DNA from: Fluviicola chungangensis
GTDB lineage: Bacteria > Bacteroidota > Bacteroidia > Flavobacteriales_D > Crocinitomicaceae
NCBI RefSeq assembly: GCF_007558725.1
Contig: NZ_VLPL01000003.1
Location: forward strand, 62,001 to 126,000
Direction: 5' to 3'
Length of the DNA stretch: 64,000 nucleotides
Below the pieces are notes generated by a model. That model searched no databases and was not told where the DNA came from. It saw only the letters and a list, made by a program, of their open reading frames with translations. Shown here piece by piece: positions 9,938-18,945 of this stretch. The translations under genes and the position numbers were made by a program. Each line of letters begins with the position of its first letter. Positions within the stretch are counted from its first letter, which is position 1.

Positions 9938-10074
9938 GGGTTCCGAAGTTACAAACTATCCGTGAGATATGAATTGGTGATTTATTATTTTTGATCTGAT
10001 ATATCTTTGGGTTAGCAATACTACATTTCTCCAAAATATCTCCAATAATAAGACGCCTTCTTTCCAACTTTTCC

Positions 10075-10082
10075 TAACTTCG
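10075..10082 (+). promoter_or_regulatory. Possible -7 box TAACTTCG
   Basis: A near-match to TAnnTTTG, 16 nt before the FkbM start. The same octamer TAACTTCG occurs in the opposite direction just upstream of the divergent glycosyltransferase start (about 9940-9950). This hints that the two genes are expressed from similar variant promoters. Confidence 0.35.
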
Positions 10083-10098
10083 CGGCATCTTATTGAAA

Positions 10099-10827
10099 AT
10101 GAAGAACGGCGTTAAATATATTTTACAGAAATTATTGGGTTTACATACCTATCTGTACGTCTTTGCGCTGTATAAGATCAGAACACTACGTTCAGACAAA
10201 AAGGAAAACGACTTTTTTACTTTCTTATCCTTATTGAAGGATGGGAAAGGGGATGTATTGGACATTGGTGCGAATTTGGGAATCATGACCGTTCATTTGG
10301 CCAATACACTTCCGAATACAACCATCCATGCGTTTGAACCGATGCCCGCAAATGTGAATGTCCTGAAACGAATCATCGCAAAATTCAAACTGAAAACAAC
10401 GAAAATTCATGAAGTTGCGCTGGGTGATGAATCCGGAGTTGCAAAAATGGTACTTCCTGTAAACGGGCAAACCGTAATGCAGGGGCTGAGCCACATCAAA
10501 CACGAAACCATTACCGAATGGAATGTAGGAAAAGAGGTGGATGTACAACTGGATAAACTGGACAACATTTTGAATGGTCAGCCTGTCCAAGCAATTAAAA
10601 TTGATATTGAGAACTTCGAGTACTTTGCCCTGAAGGGTGCAAGCCGAATCATTACTTCAAATAAACCGATCATTTACGCCGAACTTTGGGACAACGAAAA
10701 CCGGTCCAAATGTTTCGAGTACCTGAAATCGTTCAGTTATTCTATTTTTGTTGGGGAAAACAAACAACTCGTTCCGTTTGATTCTTCCAAACATCACACA
10801 CAAAACTTTATTTTCATCGCAGAATAA
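10099..10827 (+). CDS. FkbM-family SAM-dependent methyltransferase
   Basis: A 242-residue Rossmann-fold methyltransferase. The SAM-binding motif VLDIGANLGIMTVHLAN is followed by IHAFEPMPANV, the standard FkbM pattern, and later by QAIKIDIENFEYFALKGA. FkbM enzymes methylate hydroxyl groups of sugars or lipids and are frequent in polysaccharide loci. I start at the ATG at 10099; the TTG two codons earlier is less likely. It is followed after 9 nt by the flippase, so the pair is probably an operon that adds an O-methyl group to the glycan unit before export. Confidence 0.88.
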   Translation: MKNGVKYILQKLLGLHTYLYVFALYKIRTLRSDKKENDFFTFLSLLKDGKGDVLDIGANLGIMTVHLANTLPNTTIHAFEPMPANVNVLKRIIAKFKLKTTKIHEVALGDESGVAKMVLPVNGQTVMQGLSHIKHETITEWNVGKEVDVQLDKLDNILNGQPVQAIKIDIENFEYFALKGASRIITSNKPIIYAELWDNENRSKCFEYLKSFSYSIFVGENKQLVPFDSSKHHTQNFIFIAE

Positions 10828-10836
10828 CTACGGCTA

Positions 10837-12282
10837 ATGCAGAAACTGTTTTTAAGAGGATTAGGCATTACGCTGTTATTGAATCTACTGGTTAAGCCTG
10901 CTACGATTTTCCTGGTGGATATTAAAATGCAAAATGAATTGGGACTCGATTCATACGGCATTTTTCAAACCATGCTGAATTTTACATTCTTGTTTTCCAT
11001 GTTACTGGATATGGGGATCACCAATTTCATGACCCGGATGATTGCACAACATCCACACATGATCCACAAGTACAGCAACCGCCTGTTTACTTTCCGGCTC
11101 ATTTTGGTACTGGTTTATATCGTTTGGACACTTTCTTTGTTTTTCATCCTGAGATTTCCTGTAGAATGGCTGTGGGTACTTGGTTTATTGATCATGCACC
11201 AAATCAGCATTATTACAGTGAATTATGTGCGTGCTTATACCGGTGGTCTCTTGAAATTCGGACTGGATGCCGTATTGTCGGTAGTGGAAAGGTCTGTGTA
11301 CTTTGTTTTTGGAAGTATTCTTATTTATACCACCTTCGTTCAACCGGTTACCCTGCAGTGGTTCACTATTATTTTTGTAGGTTCTTCCACTATTTCGTTG
11401 GTAGTTGCTACCATTATTTACCTGCACATTGTTGCTTTACCTCGCTTGCATTGGGATACGGATTTTTTTAAAGCAATTTTCAGACAATCATACCCTTATG
11501 CCATCCTGGTGATTATCATGATGCTCACTTCGCGGTTGGATGCGGTGTTCCTTGAAAAACTGCATCCGCAAGGAACCGTTCAGGTTTCGTACTACACTCA
11601 GAGTTTTCGCTTACTGGACGCTTGCTGGATGTTTGCGGTGCTTTTCGGAAGTATCCTGCTGCCTGTTTTTTCACGTGTTTTAAAAGACAATACTTCTACT
11701 ACAGGAATTATGACCAGCGCGCTGAACATCCTGTTTTCAGGAGGAATCTTAATGATTACCCTGACAATCGGGATCAAAGAATTTTTGTTCGATAAATTAT
11801 ACGACGACGCAAACTGGTATTCCTACAATGCTTGGATCTTTCACTCCATTACCTTTATTCCCATGTGTTTCACCGTGGTTTTCGGGACACTTTTGACGGC
11901 GAACGGATCGCTCCGAACGATGAACCAAATAGCTTTCCTGTCACTAATCGTCATGTCGGTTTTGAATGTTTTATTGATCCCTTTCTTCGGGGCTGTCGGA
12001 GCAGCTATTGCTTCCCTGGTGGCGCAATCTACTTTAGGGGTTTTGCAATACCTGGTTGTGCGCTACCGGATGAGACACCATTTGGCATCCTATACGTGGT
12101 TTAAGTTAATGATCTTAAGTGCGTTCATGTTGATCGCTATGTTTTTGGAAATCCGTTTTCAATGGAATCAACTCTATTACGCGATTGGAATCGGCTTCCT
12201 GTGGATGGTTCTTGTTTTCGGGTTAAAGGTTATCGACCTGGTTCAGGTGCTGAAAATGCTAAACAGCAAAGAAAAAGTGTGA
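10837..12282 (+). CDS. Polysaccharide flippase-like membrane protein (MOP superfamily)
   Basis: A 481-residue integral membrane protein with about 12 to 14 transmembrane helices and almost no soluble domain. The opening FLRGLGITLLLNLLVKPATIF, the length and the helix pattern fit the Wzx/oligosaccharide flippase group of the MOP superfamily, which moves lipid-linked oligosaccharides across the inner membrane. No catalytic motif is expected. It follows the FkbM methyltransferase after 9 nt and precedes galE. No Wzy polymerase or Wzz/Wza genes are visible in the window, so the rest of the pathway must be elsewhere or different. Confidence 0.82.
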   Translation: MQKLFLRGLGITLLLNLLVKPATIFLVDIKMQNELGLDSYGIFQTMLNFTFLFSMLLDMGITNFMTRMIAQHPHMIHKYSNRLFTFRLILVLVYIVWTLSLFFILRFPVEWLWVLGLLIMHQISIITVNYVRAYTGGLLKFGLDAVLSVVERSVYFVFGSILIYTTFVQPVTLQWFTIIFVGSSTISLVVATIIYLHIVALPRLHWDTDFFKAIFRQSYPYAILVIIMMLTSRLDAVFLEKLHPQGTVQVSYYTQSFRLLDACWMFAVLFGSILLPVFSRVLKDNTSTTGIMTSALNILFSGGILMITLTIGIKEFLFDKLYDDANWYSYNAWIFHSITFIPMCFTVVFGTLLTANGSLRTMNQIAFLSLIVMSVLNVLLIPFFGAVGAAIASLVAQSTLGVLQYLVVRYRMRHHLASYTWFKLMILSAFMLIAMFLEIRFQWNQLYYAIGIGFLWMVLVFGLKVIDLVQVLKMLNSKEKV

Positions 12283-12395
12283 TTTTCTACCGGATGTCAC
12301 AGTCCGTCAGGTGAATACAATCACGGTGTTTGCTGTAATTCTTAGCAGATCAATTAAACTTGATCCGGATTCACCGGCACGAATAGGAATTGAAT

Positions 12396-12403
12396 TATCT
12401 TTA
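12396..12403 (+). promoter_or_regulatory. Possible -7 box TATCTTTA before galE
   Basis: A near-match to TAnnTTTG that ends 6 nt before the galE ATG. It suggests galE can be transcribed on its own, with little or no leader. Confidence 0.4.
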
Positions 12404-12409
12404 CAACAC

Positions 12410-13435
12410 ATGATAGAAAGCAAAGAAATCCTTGTTACCGGTGGAACGGGTTTTATCGGTTCGCATACAGTGGTGGAATTAATGGAATTGGGTTATACAC
12501 CAATCATTTTGGACAATTGCTCGAATTCGAGCGCATCCATTATCAAACAGATTCAGCTAATCAGCGGAAAGGAATGCATTTTTTACCGGGGCGATATGCG
12601 GGATAGGGAACTCCTCCGGTCTGTTTTTGAAAAGCACGACATTGGCGGGGTCATTCATTTTGCAGCCTTTAAAGCGGTTGGCGAATCCGTAGAAAAACCA
12701 CTTCATTATTACGATAATAACCTTGTTTCGCTCATCAATCTATTGTGTTGCCTGGAAGAATTCAAAGTAAACAAACTTGTTTTTTCTTCTTCCTGCACGG
12801 TTTACGGGGTGGAAAATGCCCGGGAACCATTAAATGAAACGATGCCGGTTGGGAAACCGAATTCACCTTATGGGTGGACCAAATGGATAGCAGAGCAAAT
12901 ACTGATCGATATTGCTTCAAAAACACCGCTAAGGCCAATTTTTTTGCGTTATTTCAACCCGATTGGAGCACATGCAAGCGGAAAGCTGGGAGAATTACCG
13001 CTCGGACCACCAAATAATGTGCTTCCATATATTACGCAAACAGCAGCGGGAATCCGGAAAGAACTGACCATCTTCGGAAAAGATTACGATACACCGGACG
13101 GAACCTGCGTGCGGGATTACATTCATGTAACAGATGTAGCGAAAGCACATGTAAAAGCCTTGTCTCACGAATTCGAGGGAACAAGTGATGTCTTTAATCT
13201 GGGAACAGGGAAAGGAACTTCCGTTTTGGAGTTGGTTCAGTTATTTGAAAAGGCAACCGGAAAATCCATTAATTATCAGTTTGGACCGAGAAGACCAGGA
13301 GATGTGGATGCATTGTTTGCAGATGTTTCCAAAGCGAAGAAAATTTTAAACTGGAATACGGAAAGAACCATCGAAGATGCTATTTTAGATGCGTGGAAAT
13401 GGGAACAATATCGCTTGGAAAATGAAATTTCTTAA
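12410..13435 (+). CDS. galE: UDP-glucose 4-epimerase
   Basis: Interconverts UDP-glucose and UDP-galactose (some members also the N-acetyl forms) and supplies Gal units for glycans. The 341-residue extended SDR protein has the NAD-binding motif TGGTGFIGSH near the N-terminus and FSSSCTVYG around residue 125. The catalytic pair is Y154-x3-K158 (YGWTK), and RYFNPIGAH follows. I chose the ATG at 12410 because it puts the glycine motif at the usual distance and gives the usual length; the frame extends upstream to 12311 without conserved residues. The gene overlaps the next one by 14 nt. It is the only nucleotide-sugar gene in the glycan region. Confidence 0.94.
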   Translation: MIESKEILVTGGTGFIGSHTVVELMELGYTPIILDNCSNSSASIIKQIQLISGKECIFYRGDMRDRELLRSVFEKHDIGGVIHFAAFKAVGESVEKPLHYYDNNLVSLINLLCCLEEFKVNKLVFSSSCTVYGVENAREPLNETMPVGKPNSPYGWTKWIAEQILIDIASKTPLRPIFLRYFNPIGAHASGKLGELPLGPPNNVLPYITQTAAGIRKELTIFGKDYDTPDGTCVRDYIHVTDVAKAHVKALSHEFEGTSDVFNLGTGKGTSVLELVQLFEKATGKSINYQFGPRRPGDVDALFADVSKAKKILNWNTERTIEDAILDAWKWEQYRLENEIS

Positions 13436-14159
13436 ACTATTAACGGTCTTTCTTTTGATTTCTTTTCAAGGGTTGGCACAGCCCCAGGGGAAAGACTCGA
13501 CTTTAGTTTCCAGGCACCGACCGGGAATTTTTTGGTATTATACTGGCTGGAGACCTGCAAGACCGGGTAAATTACGGAAATATGACCGGCTGATTATTGA
13601 TGTGACTTACAATCAGTTAATGAACTCCGGAAGTATCCGTTCCAATCCCTGGAGATCGTTTGGCTGCAATATCAATACCATGTGGGACATTCCGATTACC
13701 AATGGAAATACGGTGTCCTTCGGAATAGGATTGGCTTATAAGTATCAAAAAACAGGACCGAAAGGCTTATTTTTTGCAGACAGTACGAATTCATTTACAA
13801 GTTATTATCCGGATTCAAGTTATACGGATTATCGCAAGAATACATTCGGGAATCACATTTTGGCACTTCCGATCGAATTTCGTTTCCGATCTCCCAAATG
13901 GCAACATGTTAAAGTGCATATCGGCGGATCGATCGGCTACAGGCTTCAGACATTTCAAAAGGTCTGGCCGGAGCACCAACATGCCATAAAGGACAAGTCA
14001 TTACCAGATAGAAATCCGTTGGTTTATGGAGTTCATATGCGGGTAGGTATTCGAAATTGGGCCCTGTTTGCGGATTATACGCTGGCACCTCAATTTAAGA
14101 GCAGTAAGAGTGAACAAATCAGCGCTTTAGCATTTGGAGTGTCACTTTCAATTTTTTAA
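13422..14159 (+). CDS. Outer-membrane beta-barrel protein, unknown function
   Basis: A 245-residue protein with a Sec signal peptide (MKFLKLLTVFLLISFQGLAQ). The mature part has alternating amphipathic strands with many aromatic residues and ends in a hydrophobic Phe (VSLSIF), typical of small Bacteroidota barrels of the PorT/OmpW-like type. No family motif is recognised with confidence. The ATG at 13422 overlaps the end of galE by 14 nt and is preferred over an upstream start at 13389, which would bury the signal peptide. It is followed after 65 nt by mreC, which has its own promoter. Confidence 0.65.
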   Translation: MKFLKLLTVFLLISFQGLAQPQGKDSTLVSRHRPGIFWYYTGWRPARPGKLRKYDRLIIDVTYNQLMNSGSIRSNPWRSFGCNINTMWDIPITNGNTVSFGIGLAYKYQKTGPKGLFFADSTNSFTSYYPDSSYTDYRKNTFGNHILALPIEFRFRSPKWQHVKVHIGGSIGYRLQTFQKVWPEHQHAIKDKSLPDRNPLVYGVHMRVGIRNWALFADYTLAPQFKSSKSEQISALAFGVSLSIF

Positions 14160-14212
14160 GTACATTGTCAAATAAAAATTCGCTTCATCCGTCAGAAAAT
14201 CGTTTATCTAAC

Positions 14213-14220
14213 TAATTTTG
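14213..14220 (+). promoter_or_regulatory. -7 box TAATTTTG before mreC
   Basis: A full match to TAnnTTTG ending 4 nt before the mreC ATG, so the mRNA of the mreC-mreD-mrdA-rodA operon would be leaderless or nearly so. Confidence 0.5.
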
Positions 14221-14224
14221 TGAT

Positions 14225-15073
14225 ATGCGCAATTTGATTGCTTTTTTCAAACGATTTCAGATCTTTTTGGTCTTTGTGTTACTCCAGGTTGTAGCACTTT
14301 CTGCGTATGTTCAATATTCTGAATTTGCACGCTTGCAGGTTTTTTCCAGTGCTTCCAGGATAAATGGAGGATTGTATGATATTCGGTACGCTGTCACTCA
14401 GCATTTCAACCTGGAAAAGACCAACAGGAAACTGGAATGGGAAAATGCTCAATTGAGAGAAAAACTAAAGCTTTCCAATTATAAGATCGATCGGGAACTG
14501 ATCCAAATCGAAGACACAAATTATCACCAGCAATATTTGTATATGTCCGCTACGGTCATTAACAATACCTACGACAAGCGGAATAATTACATGACAATCG
14601 ACATCGGTAAAAACCATGGAATCCAAAAAGGATGGGGAGTCATTTCATCCAAAGGAGTGGTTGGGATCGTTCATTTGGTAGGGGAATCTTATTCCATTGT
14701 AAAAACCATTCTTTCCAAAAACATCAATGTGGACGTGAGCATGCGTGACGGTGGGGCTTTCGGATTATTGAAATGGGACGGAATAAATCCTAAGATCTGC
14801 CAGATTTCAGGGATCTCGAACGATATTTCAATTAAGAAATTCACAAAGGTAATTACACGTGGAGGTTCGGGAATTTATCCGAAAGGAATTCCTGTCGGGG
14901 TAATTACAAAACGCAAATCGATTGAAGGGAAGCCCTTGTGGGATTTACAAGTCAGGATTGCAGAAGATTTTAGGACCATTCAGCATGTATATGTGATTAA
15001 GAATGTCATGTTGGATGAAATGCGGGAGCTGGAAGGAAAGATCCCGCCGGATAAAGAAGAGGAGGAACTGTAA
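14225..15073 (+). CDS. mreC: Rod shape-determining protein MreC
   Basis: A bitopic inner-membrane protein of 282 residues that links cytoplasmic MreB filaments to the periplasmic elongation machinery. It has one N-terminal membrane helix (about 10-32: FQIFLVFVLLQVVALSAYVQ) and a coiled-coil stretch rich in Glu, Lys and Leu around 60-90. The twin beta domains carry KNHGIQKGWGVISSKGVVG and GSGIYPKGIPVG, the classic MreC signatures. The stop codon abuts the GTG of mreD. It is the first gene of a four-gene operon with mreD, mrdA and rodA; mreB is found 13 kb downstream instead of in front of it. Confidence 0.95.
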   Translation: MRNLIAFFKRFQIFLVFVLLQVVALSAYVQYSEFARLQVFSSASRINGGLYDIRYAVTQHFNLEKTNRKLEWENAQLREKLKLSNYKIDRELIQIEDTNYHQQYLYMSATVINNTYDKRNNYMTIDIGKNHGIQKGWGVISSKGVVGIVHLVGESYSIVKTILSKNINVDVSMRDGGAFGLLKWDGINPKICQISGISNDISIKKFTKVITRGGSGIYPKGIPVGVITKRKSIEGKPLWDLQVRIAEDFRTIQHVYVIKNVMLDEMRELEGKIPPDKEEEEL

Positions 15074-15592
15074 GTGAATATTTTCGTTTTAAATAGCATT
15101 CGTTTTATACTATTTGTTCTGTTTCAGGCATTGATATTGAACAATTTGGAGCCGGGATTGGGTCTTTATGCAATGATCTATCCGCTGTTCATTTTCATGT
15201 TGCCTTTTCAAATGGGAACAGTGCCGTTGATGTTGGTCAGTTTCGCATTTGGATTGGTGATCGATTCCTTTTCCAATACATTCGGATTGCACGCATCCAG
15301 TGCCGTGGTCATGGCTTTTTTCCGGCCGATTATTTTTAAGTGGCTTTCTCCCAGAGACGGCTACGAAAGCGTGGAATCAGTTAATGTTTACTCTATGGGG
15401 GGACGGTGGTTCCTGTATTCTTACGGGACCTTGTTATTGATTCACCATACCTGGTTTTTTGCGATAGAATCTTTTAAGTTGAATGAATTCCTTTGGATCC
15501 TGATCAAGATCGGGTTAAGTGTTCCAAGCTCTTTTTTATTAAGTTTATTGGTACAATTTATTTTCATCTCTAACAAAAAAGTGGTGCGGTGA
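15074..15592 (+). CDS. mreD: Rod shape-determining protein MreD
   Basis: A 172-residue polytopic inner-membrane protein of the elongasome with about five membrane helices. It is divergent in sequence, as MreD usually is in Bacteroidota, but length, hydrophobic profile and position between mreC and mrdA identify it. The segment LVIDSFSNTFGLHASSAVVMAF is typical. Translation starts at a GTG placed directly after the mreC stop, and its stop overlaps the GTG of mrdA by 4 nt, so the three genes are tightly coupled. Confidence 0.9.
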   Translation: MNIFVLNSIRFILFVLFQALILNNLEPGLGLYAMIYPLFIFMLPFQMGTVPLMLVSFAFGLVIDSFSNTFGLHASSAVVMAFFRPIIFKWLSPRDGYESVESVNVYSMGGRWFLYSYGTLLLIHHTWFFAIESFKLNEFLWILIKIGLSVPSSFLLSLLVQFIFISNKKVVR

Positions 15593-17469
15593 ATCTGGAC
15601 GGAAGAAAATATGTCATCCTGGTGTTTTTTATCCTGGTCGGGTCGATTTACCTGGCCCGGTTATTTTTCATGCAGGTAATGGACGATACCTGGAAGTTGA
15701 GAGCGGCGGAAATTGCAGAAAAAAGACATGAAATAACACCGCCCAGAGGGATTGTCTATGACAGGCACAATAAGAAAGTTGTAACAAACAGAAGTTATTA
15801 CAACTTAATGATGAAAGAGGAAAATATCCATGATTTTGATACACTGGCATTTGCAAAACTGGTCGGCTGGACGAAACAGGAAGTAAAAGACCGTTTCTAC
15901 CAGATCAAAAAAGGTGAAGGGAGGTATTACAATAAGAATATTAAAGAATACCAGGATAATTACCAACCGCAACGGGCTTACCCGTTTATCAAGGAGTTGA
16001 GCATTGATGAAATAACGCGTATCGCTCCTCATTTGGAGAGATTCCCCGGATTTTATGAAGATCTGACATCTATGAGAAGTTATCCTTATTCCGGAGGAGC
16101 CAATATTTTCGGTTATTTGAATGAAGTAACAAAGGAAGAGCTGGAAGAAGACCCCTTTTACAAACGAGGAGATCAAATTGGAAGAGCCGGAATAGAGCGT
16201 TATTACGAAAAGGAACTTAGAGGACAAAAAGGAATTAAGTATGTAGTGACTTCTGCGTTGAATAATGCCATCGAATCTTATGCGGGAGGAAAATACGACA
16301 CCATGGCAGAGCAGGGACCTCCCTTGCACCTGGGCCTGGATATCCAACTCCAGGTTTATGGAGAAAAACTGATGCAGAACAAACGCGGATGTATTGTTGC
16401 GATCGAACCGAAAACAGGAGAAATCCTGGCATTGGTTTCCGCTCCGAGTTTTGACCCGAATATTTTGGTAGGAAGAAGAAATATCGGGAAAAATTATCCC
16501 AAATTACTGTTGGATGAGGGAAAACCCCTGTATCCGCGACCTTTGGCCGCAGAATACCCTCCGGGATCCATTTTTAAACTGCTTCAATCATTAATCGGTT
16601 TGCAAGAAGGGGTCATTACACCCCAATCGGGATTTCCATGTAACAAATCGATGGTAGGGTGTCACAATCATCCCAATGCAACGAATTTGCCGGATGGAAT
16701 CAAAAACTCCTGTAATCCGTATTTTTACTATGTCATGCGCCGGATTATCCAGCAGGGTAAGAAGAAATCTATTTTCGCAGATGCAGAGATCGGGCTGAAC
16801 AACTGGTATGATTACGTCATGAGTTTTGGTTTGGGGAAGCAATTCGATACCGATGTCACCGGGATGCGTTCAGGACTGATTCCGAATTCTGCCTATTACG
16901 ATAAATGGTATGGACACAATACCTGGGCATTTTCTACGATTCGTTCCATTTCTATCGGACAGGGAGAGGTAAAGGTCACCCCACTCCAAATGGCCAATAT
17001 TGCTGCAATTATTGCAAACCGTGGATGGTATTATACGCCCCACTTTGTGAGATCTATCGGGAATAAAGGACCACTTCCTCAGTTTAAAGAAATACATCGG
17101 ACAAAAGTGGATGCGGTTCACTACGAGCCGGTTATCGAGGGAATGCGAAGAGCGGTTTACGAACCGGGCGGGACTGCAAAAAAAGCACAGGTAGCGGGAG
17201 TAACGGTTTGCGGAAAAACGGGAACGGCACAAAACCCGCATGGAGAAGACCACTCCGTTTTTATTGCATTTGCCCCGATGGAAAATCCCAAAATAGCCAT
17301 CGCAGTCTTCATTGAAAATGCCGGATTCGGAGGTGTATGGGCTGCTCCAACAGCGAGTTTGATGATGGAAAAGTACATTTACCGGAAGGTTAAGGATAAG
17401 GCAAAAGAACAAATGATCATTAACGCCAATTTGTTGCATATTAAGGCAAGACCCAAGAAGAAAAAGTAA
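15589..17469 (+). CDS. mrdA: Penicillin-binding protein 2 (elongasome transpeptidase)
   Basis: Class B PBP that crosslinks peptidoglycan during lateral wall growth, working with the glycosyltransferase RodA. The 626-residue protein has one N-terminal membrane anchor (about 8-28), a pedestal domain (RGIVYDRHNKKV, RSYPYSGGANIFGYL) and the transpeptidase domain. All three catalytic motifs are present: S327-I-F-K330 within YPPGSIFK, S374-C-N376, and K543-T-G545 within CGKTGTAQNP. It starts at GTG overlapping mreD by 4 nt, and the rodA ATG directly follows its stop. The C-terminus is Lys-rich (KARPKKKK). Confidence 0.95.
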   Translation: MNLDGRKYVILVFFILVGSIYLARLFFMQVMDDTWKLRAAEIAEKRHEITPPRGIVYDRHNKKVVTNRSYYNLMMKEENIHDFDTLAFAKLVGWTKQEVKDRFYQIKKGEGRYYNKNIKEYQDNYQPQRAYPFIKELSIDEITRIAPHLERFPGFYEDLTSMRSYPYSGGANIFGYLNEVTKEELEEDPFYKRGDQIGRAGIERYYEKELRGQKGIKYVVTSALNNAIESYAGGKYDTMAEQGPPLHLGLDIQLQVYGEKLMQNKRGCIVAIEPKTGEILALVSAPSFDPNILVGRRNIGKNYPKLLLDEGKPLYPRPLAAEYPPGSIFKLLQSLIGLQEGVITPQSGFPCNKSMVGCHNHPNATNLPDGIKNSCNPYFYYVMRRIIQQGKKKSIFADAEIGLNNWYDYVMSFGLGKQFDTDVTGMRSGLIPNSAYYDKWYGHNTWAFSTIRSISIGQGEVKVTPLQMANIAAIIANRGWYYTPHFVRSIGNKGPLPQFKEIHRTKVDAVHYEPVIEGMRRAVYEPGGTAKKAQVAGVTVCGKTGTAQNPHGEDHSVFIAFAPMENPKIAIAVFIENAGFGGVWAAPTASLMMEKYIYRKVKDKAKEQMIINANLLHIKARPKKKK

Positions 17470-18867
17470 ATGAGAAGAGACGATTCCCTGACACAACATG
17501 TAGATTGGTGGTTACTTTCAATTGTAGTCATCATGTTGGGTATGGGAATTGCAAACGTATATTCGGCTGCTTTTGATCCGGACCATCCAAGTCTTTTCGA
17601 CTTTTCACAAAAATATGGAAAGCAGATCATGTGGGTGGGAGTATCCATTTTCCTGGGTTTTCTCGTATTCCTGATCGATTCGGATATCTACCGGAAGTTT
17701 GCGGTGCCGATTTATGTATTTTGCTTTTCGCTGTTAATCATTGTTCTGTTTATGCCTCCGATCAACGGAGCGCGTGCCTGGCTGGGAATCGGATCCATGG
17801 GAATCCAGCCTGCCGAATTTATGAAGATCGGAACGGCAATAGCACTTTCGCGTTACATTTCTACGGTGAACGTAAAGAACCAAAATGTGCAGACTGTCGT
17901 GGTGGCACTGGCCATTGTGATGGTTCCGATGGTATTGATCTTACTGCAGCCGGATGCCGGAACTTTTGTGGTATTTACTTCCTTTTTCTTTGTCTTGTAT
18001 CGGGAAGGAATCACCTTTGACCCATTGGTGTTGAAAGTGGTGAATTTGATTCCCGGGGTGCGTTTTAAAGATACCTGGGTAGGAAGCCATTTTATTCCGA
18101 TTTTGTTCTATGTGGTATTTCTTTCCATTGTGACGCTTTTGATGAGCGGGAATAAATATGAGTTCACTTTTATGCGTGGCGTTTTAATTCCGGGTTTCTA
18201 CGGTGTGGTTACAGTGATTACAGTCATTGCACTGATAGCATACCTGGTGTTGCGTTGGATTTCTACGAAACGCGACCAGAAAAGAGTGCTTTTGATTATT
18301 ATTTCCGGATGGCTTCTTTCCGTTGCGGTTTCAGCAACAGTAAATTTCTCCTTTTCCAGTTTGGCTCCCCATCAAAAAGACCGGATCGAATTGGTCCTCG
18401 GTTTACGCAAAGACGATGACGGAAAGGATTACAACCGTAACCGGGCTATGGCCGCTGTCGGTTCGGGAGGTTTGTTCGGAAAAGGATATAAAAAAGCGAG
18501 TGTGGCCAGCGTTCGGTCTAATCATGTTCCTGAAAGTGAGACAGATTTTATTTTTTGTCCGCTCGCAGAAGAATGGGGTTTTATGGGGAGTTTGGCGATC
18601 GTTTTCCTTTTCATGGGAATGTTATTCCGGATCATCGTCATCGCCGAGCGTCAGCGTTCCACGTTTAACCGGGTGTACGCCTATTGTGTCGCGATGATCG
18701 TTTTCTATCACTTCGCGGTCAACATCGGAATGAATATCGGATTGGCTCCTGTAATCGGAATCCCTTTGCCCTTCTTTAGTTACGGAGGATCTTCCTTGAT
18801 GTCTTTCTCTATGCTTTTGTTTATCCTTTTAAAGTTGGATAGTCAGCGCAGAGATGTACTTTTCTAA
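17470..18867 (+). CDS. rodA: Rod shape-determining protein RodA, SEDS glycosyltransferase
   Basis: SEDS-family peptidoglycan polymerase that forms a complex with PBP2. It has 465 residues and about ten membrane helices. Recognisable points are INGARAWLGIGSMGIQPAEF, the catalytic-loop region with LLQPDAGTF (conserved Asp), a periplasmic loop, and VPESETDFIFCPLAEEWGF followed by the C-terminal IPLPFFSYGGSSL. It is longer than the E. coli protein by roughly 90 residues, mostly in the central loop between about 190 and 330; this enlarged form is usual in Bacteroidota. Last gene of the operon. Confidence 0.95.
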   Translation: MRRDDSLTQHVDWWLLSIVVIMLGMGIANVYSAAFDPDHPSLFDFSQKYGKQIMWVGVSIFLGFLVFLIDSDIYRKFAVPIYVFCFSLLIIVLFMPPINGARAWLGIGSMGIQPAEFMKIGTAIALSRYISTVNVKNQNVQTVVVALAIVMVPMVLILLQPDAGTFVVFTSFFFVLYREGITFDPLVLKVVNLIPGVRFKDTWVGSHFIPILFYVVFLSIVTLLMSGNKYEFTFMRGVLIPGFYGVVTVITVIALIAYLVLRWISTKRDQKRVLLIIISGWLLSVAVSATVNFSFSSLAPHQKDRIELVLGLRKDDDGKDYNRNRAMAAVGSGGLFGKGYKKASVASVRSNHVPESETDFIFCPLAEEWGFMGSLAIVFLFMGMLFRIIVIAERQRSTFNRVYAYCVAMIVFYHFAVNIGMNIGLAPVIGIPLPFFSYGGSSLMSFSMLLFILLKLDSQRRDVLF

Positions 18868-18945
18868 ATTGAAAAGTTGGTTTTGAATTCTGCTGGTTTA
18901 GAGCCAAATTCTTCTTTTCAACTCTCAATTTTACATTTTCAATTA
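18868..18945. repeat. Possible end-only (MITE-like) relative of the S23 element
   Basis: The 35 nt at 18911-18945 match 31 of 35 positions of 63047-63081, the right flank of the four-helix-bundle gene. The left part (about 18872-18890) shares AAAAGTTGGTTTT with the 5' leader of that gene (62615-62630). The two halves also form an inverted repeat (TTGAAAAG/CTTTTCAA). The stretch could be a deletion derivative of an S23-type element between rodA and the DUF2490 gene. Inference from sequence similarity only. Confidence 0.4.

Noticed and set aside
16870-17499. Minus-strand ORF of 209 residues opposite mrdA
   Set aside because: It mirrors the conserved transpeptidase domain and has no family features of its own.
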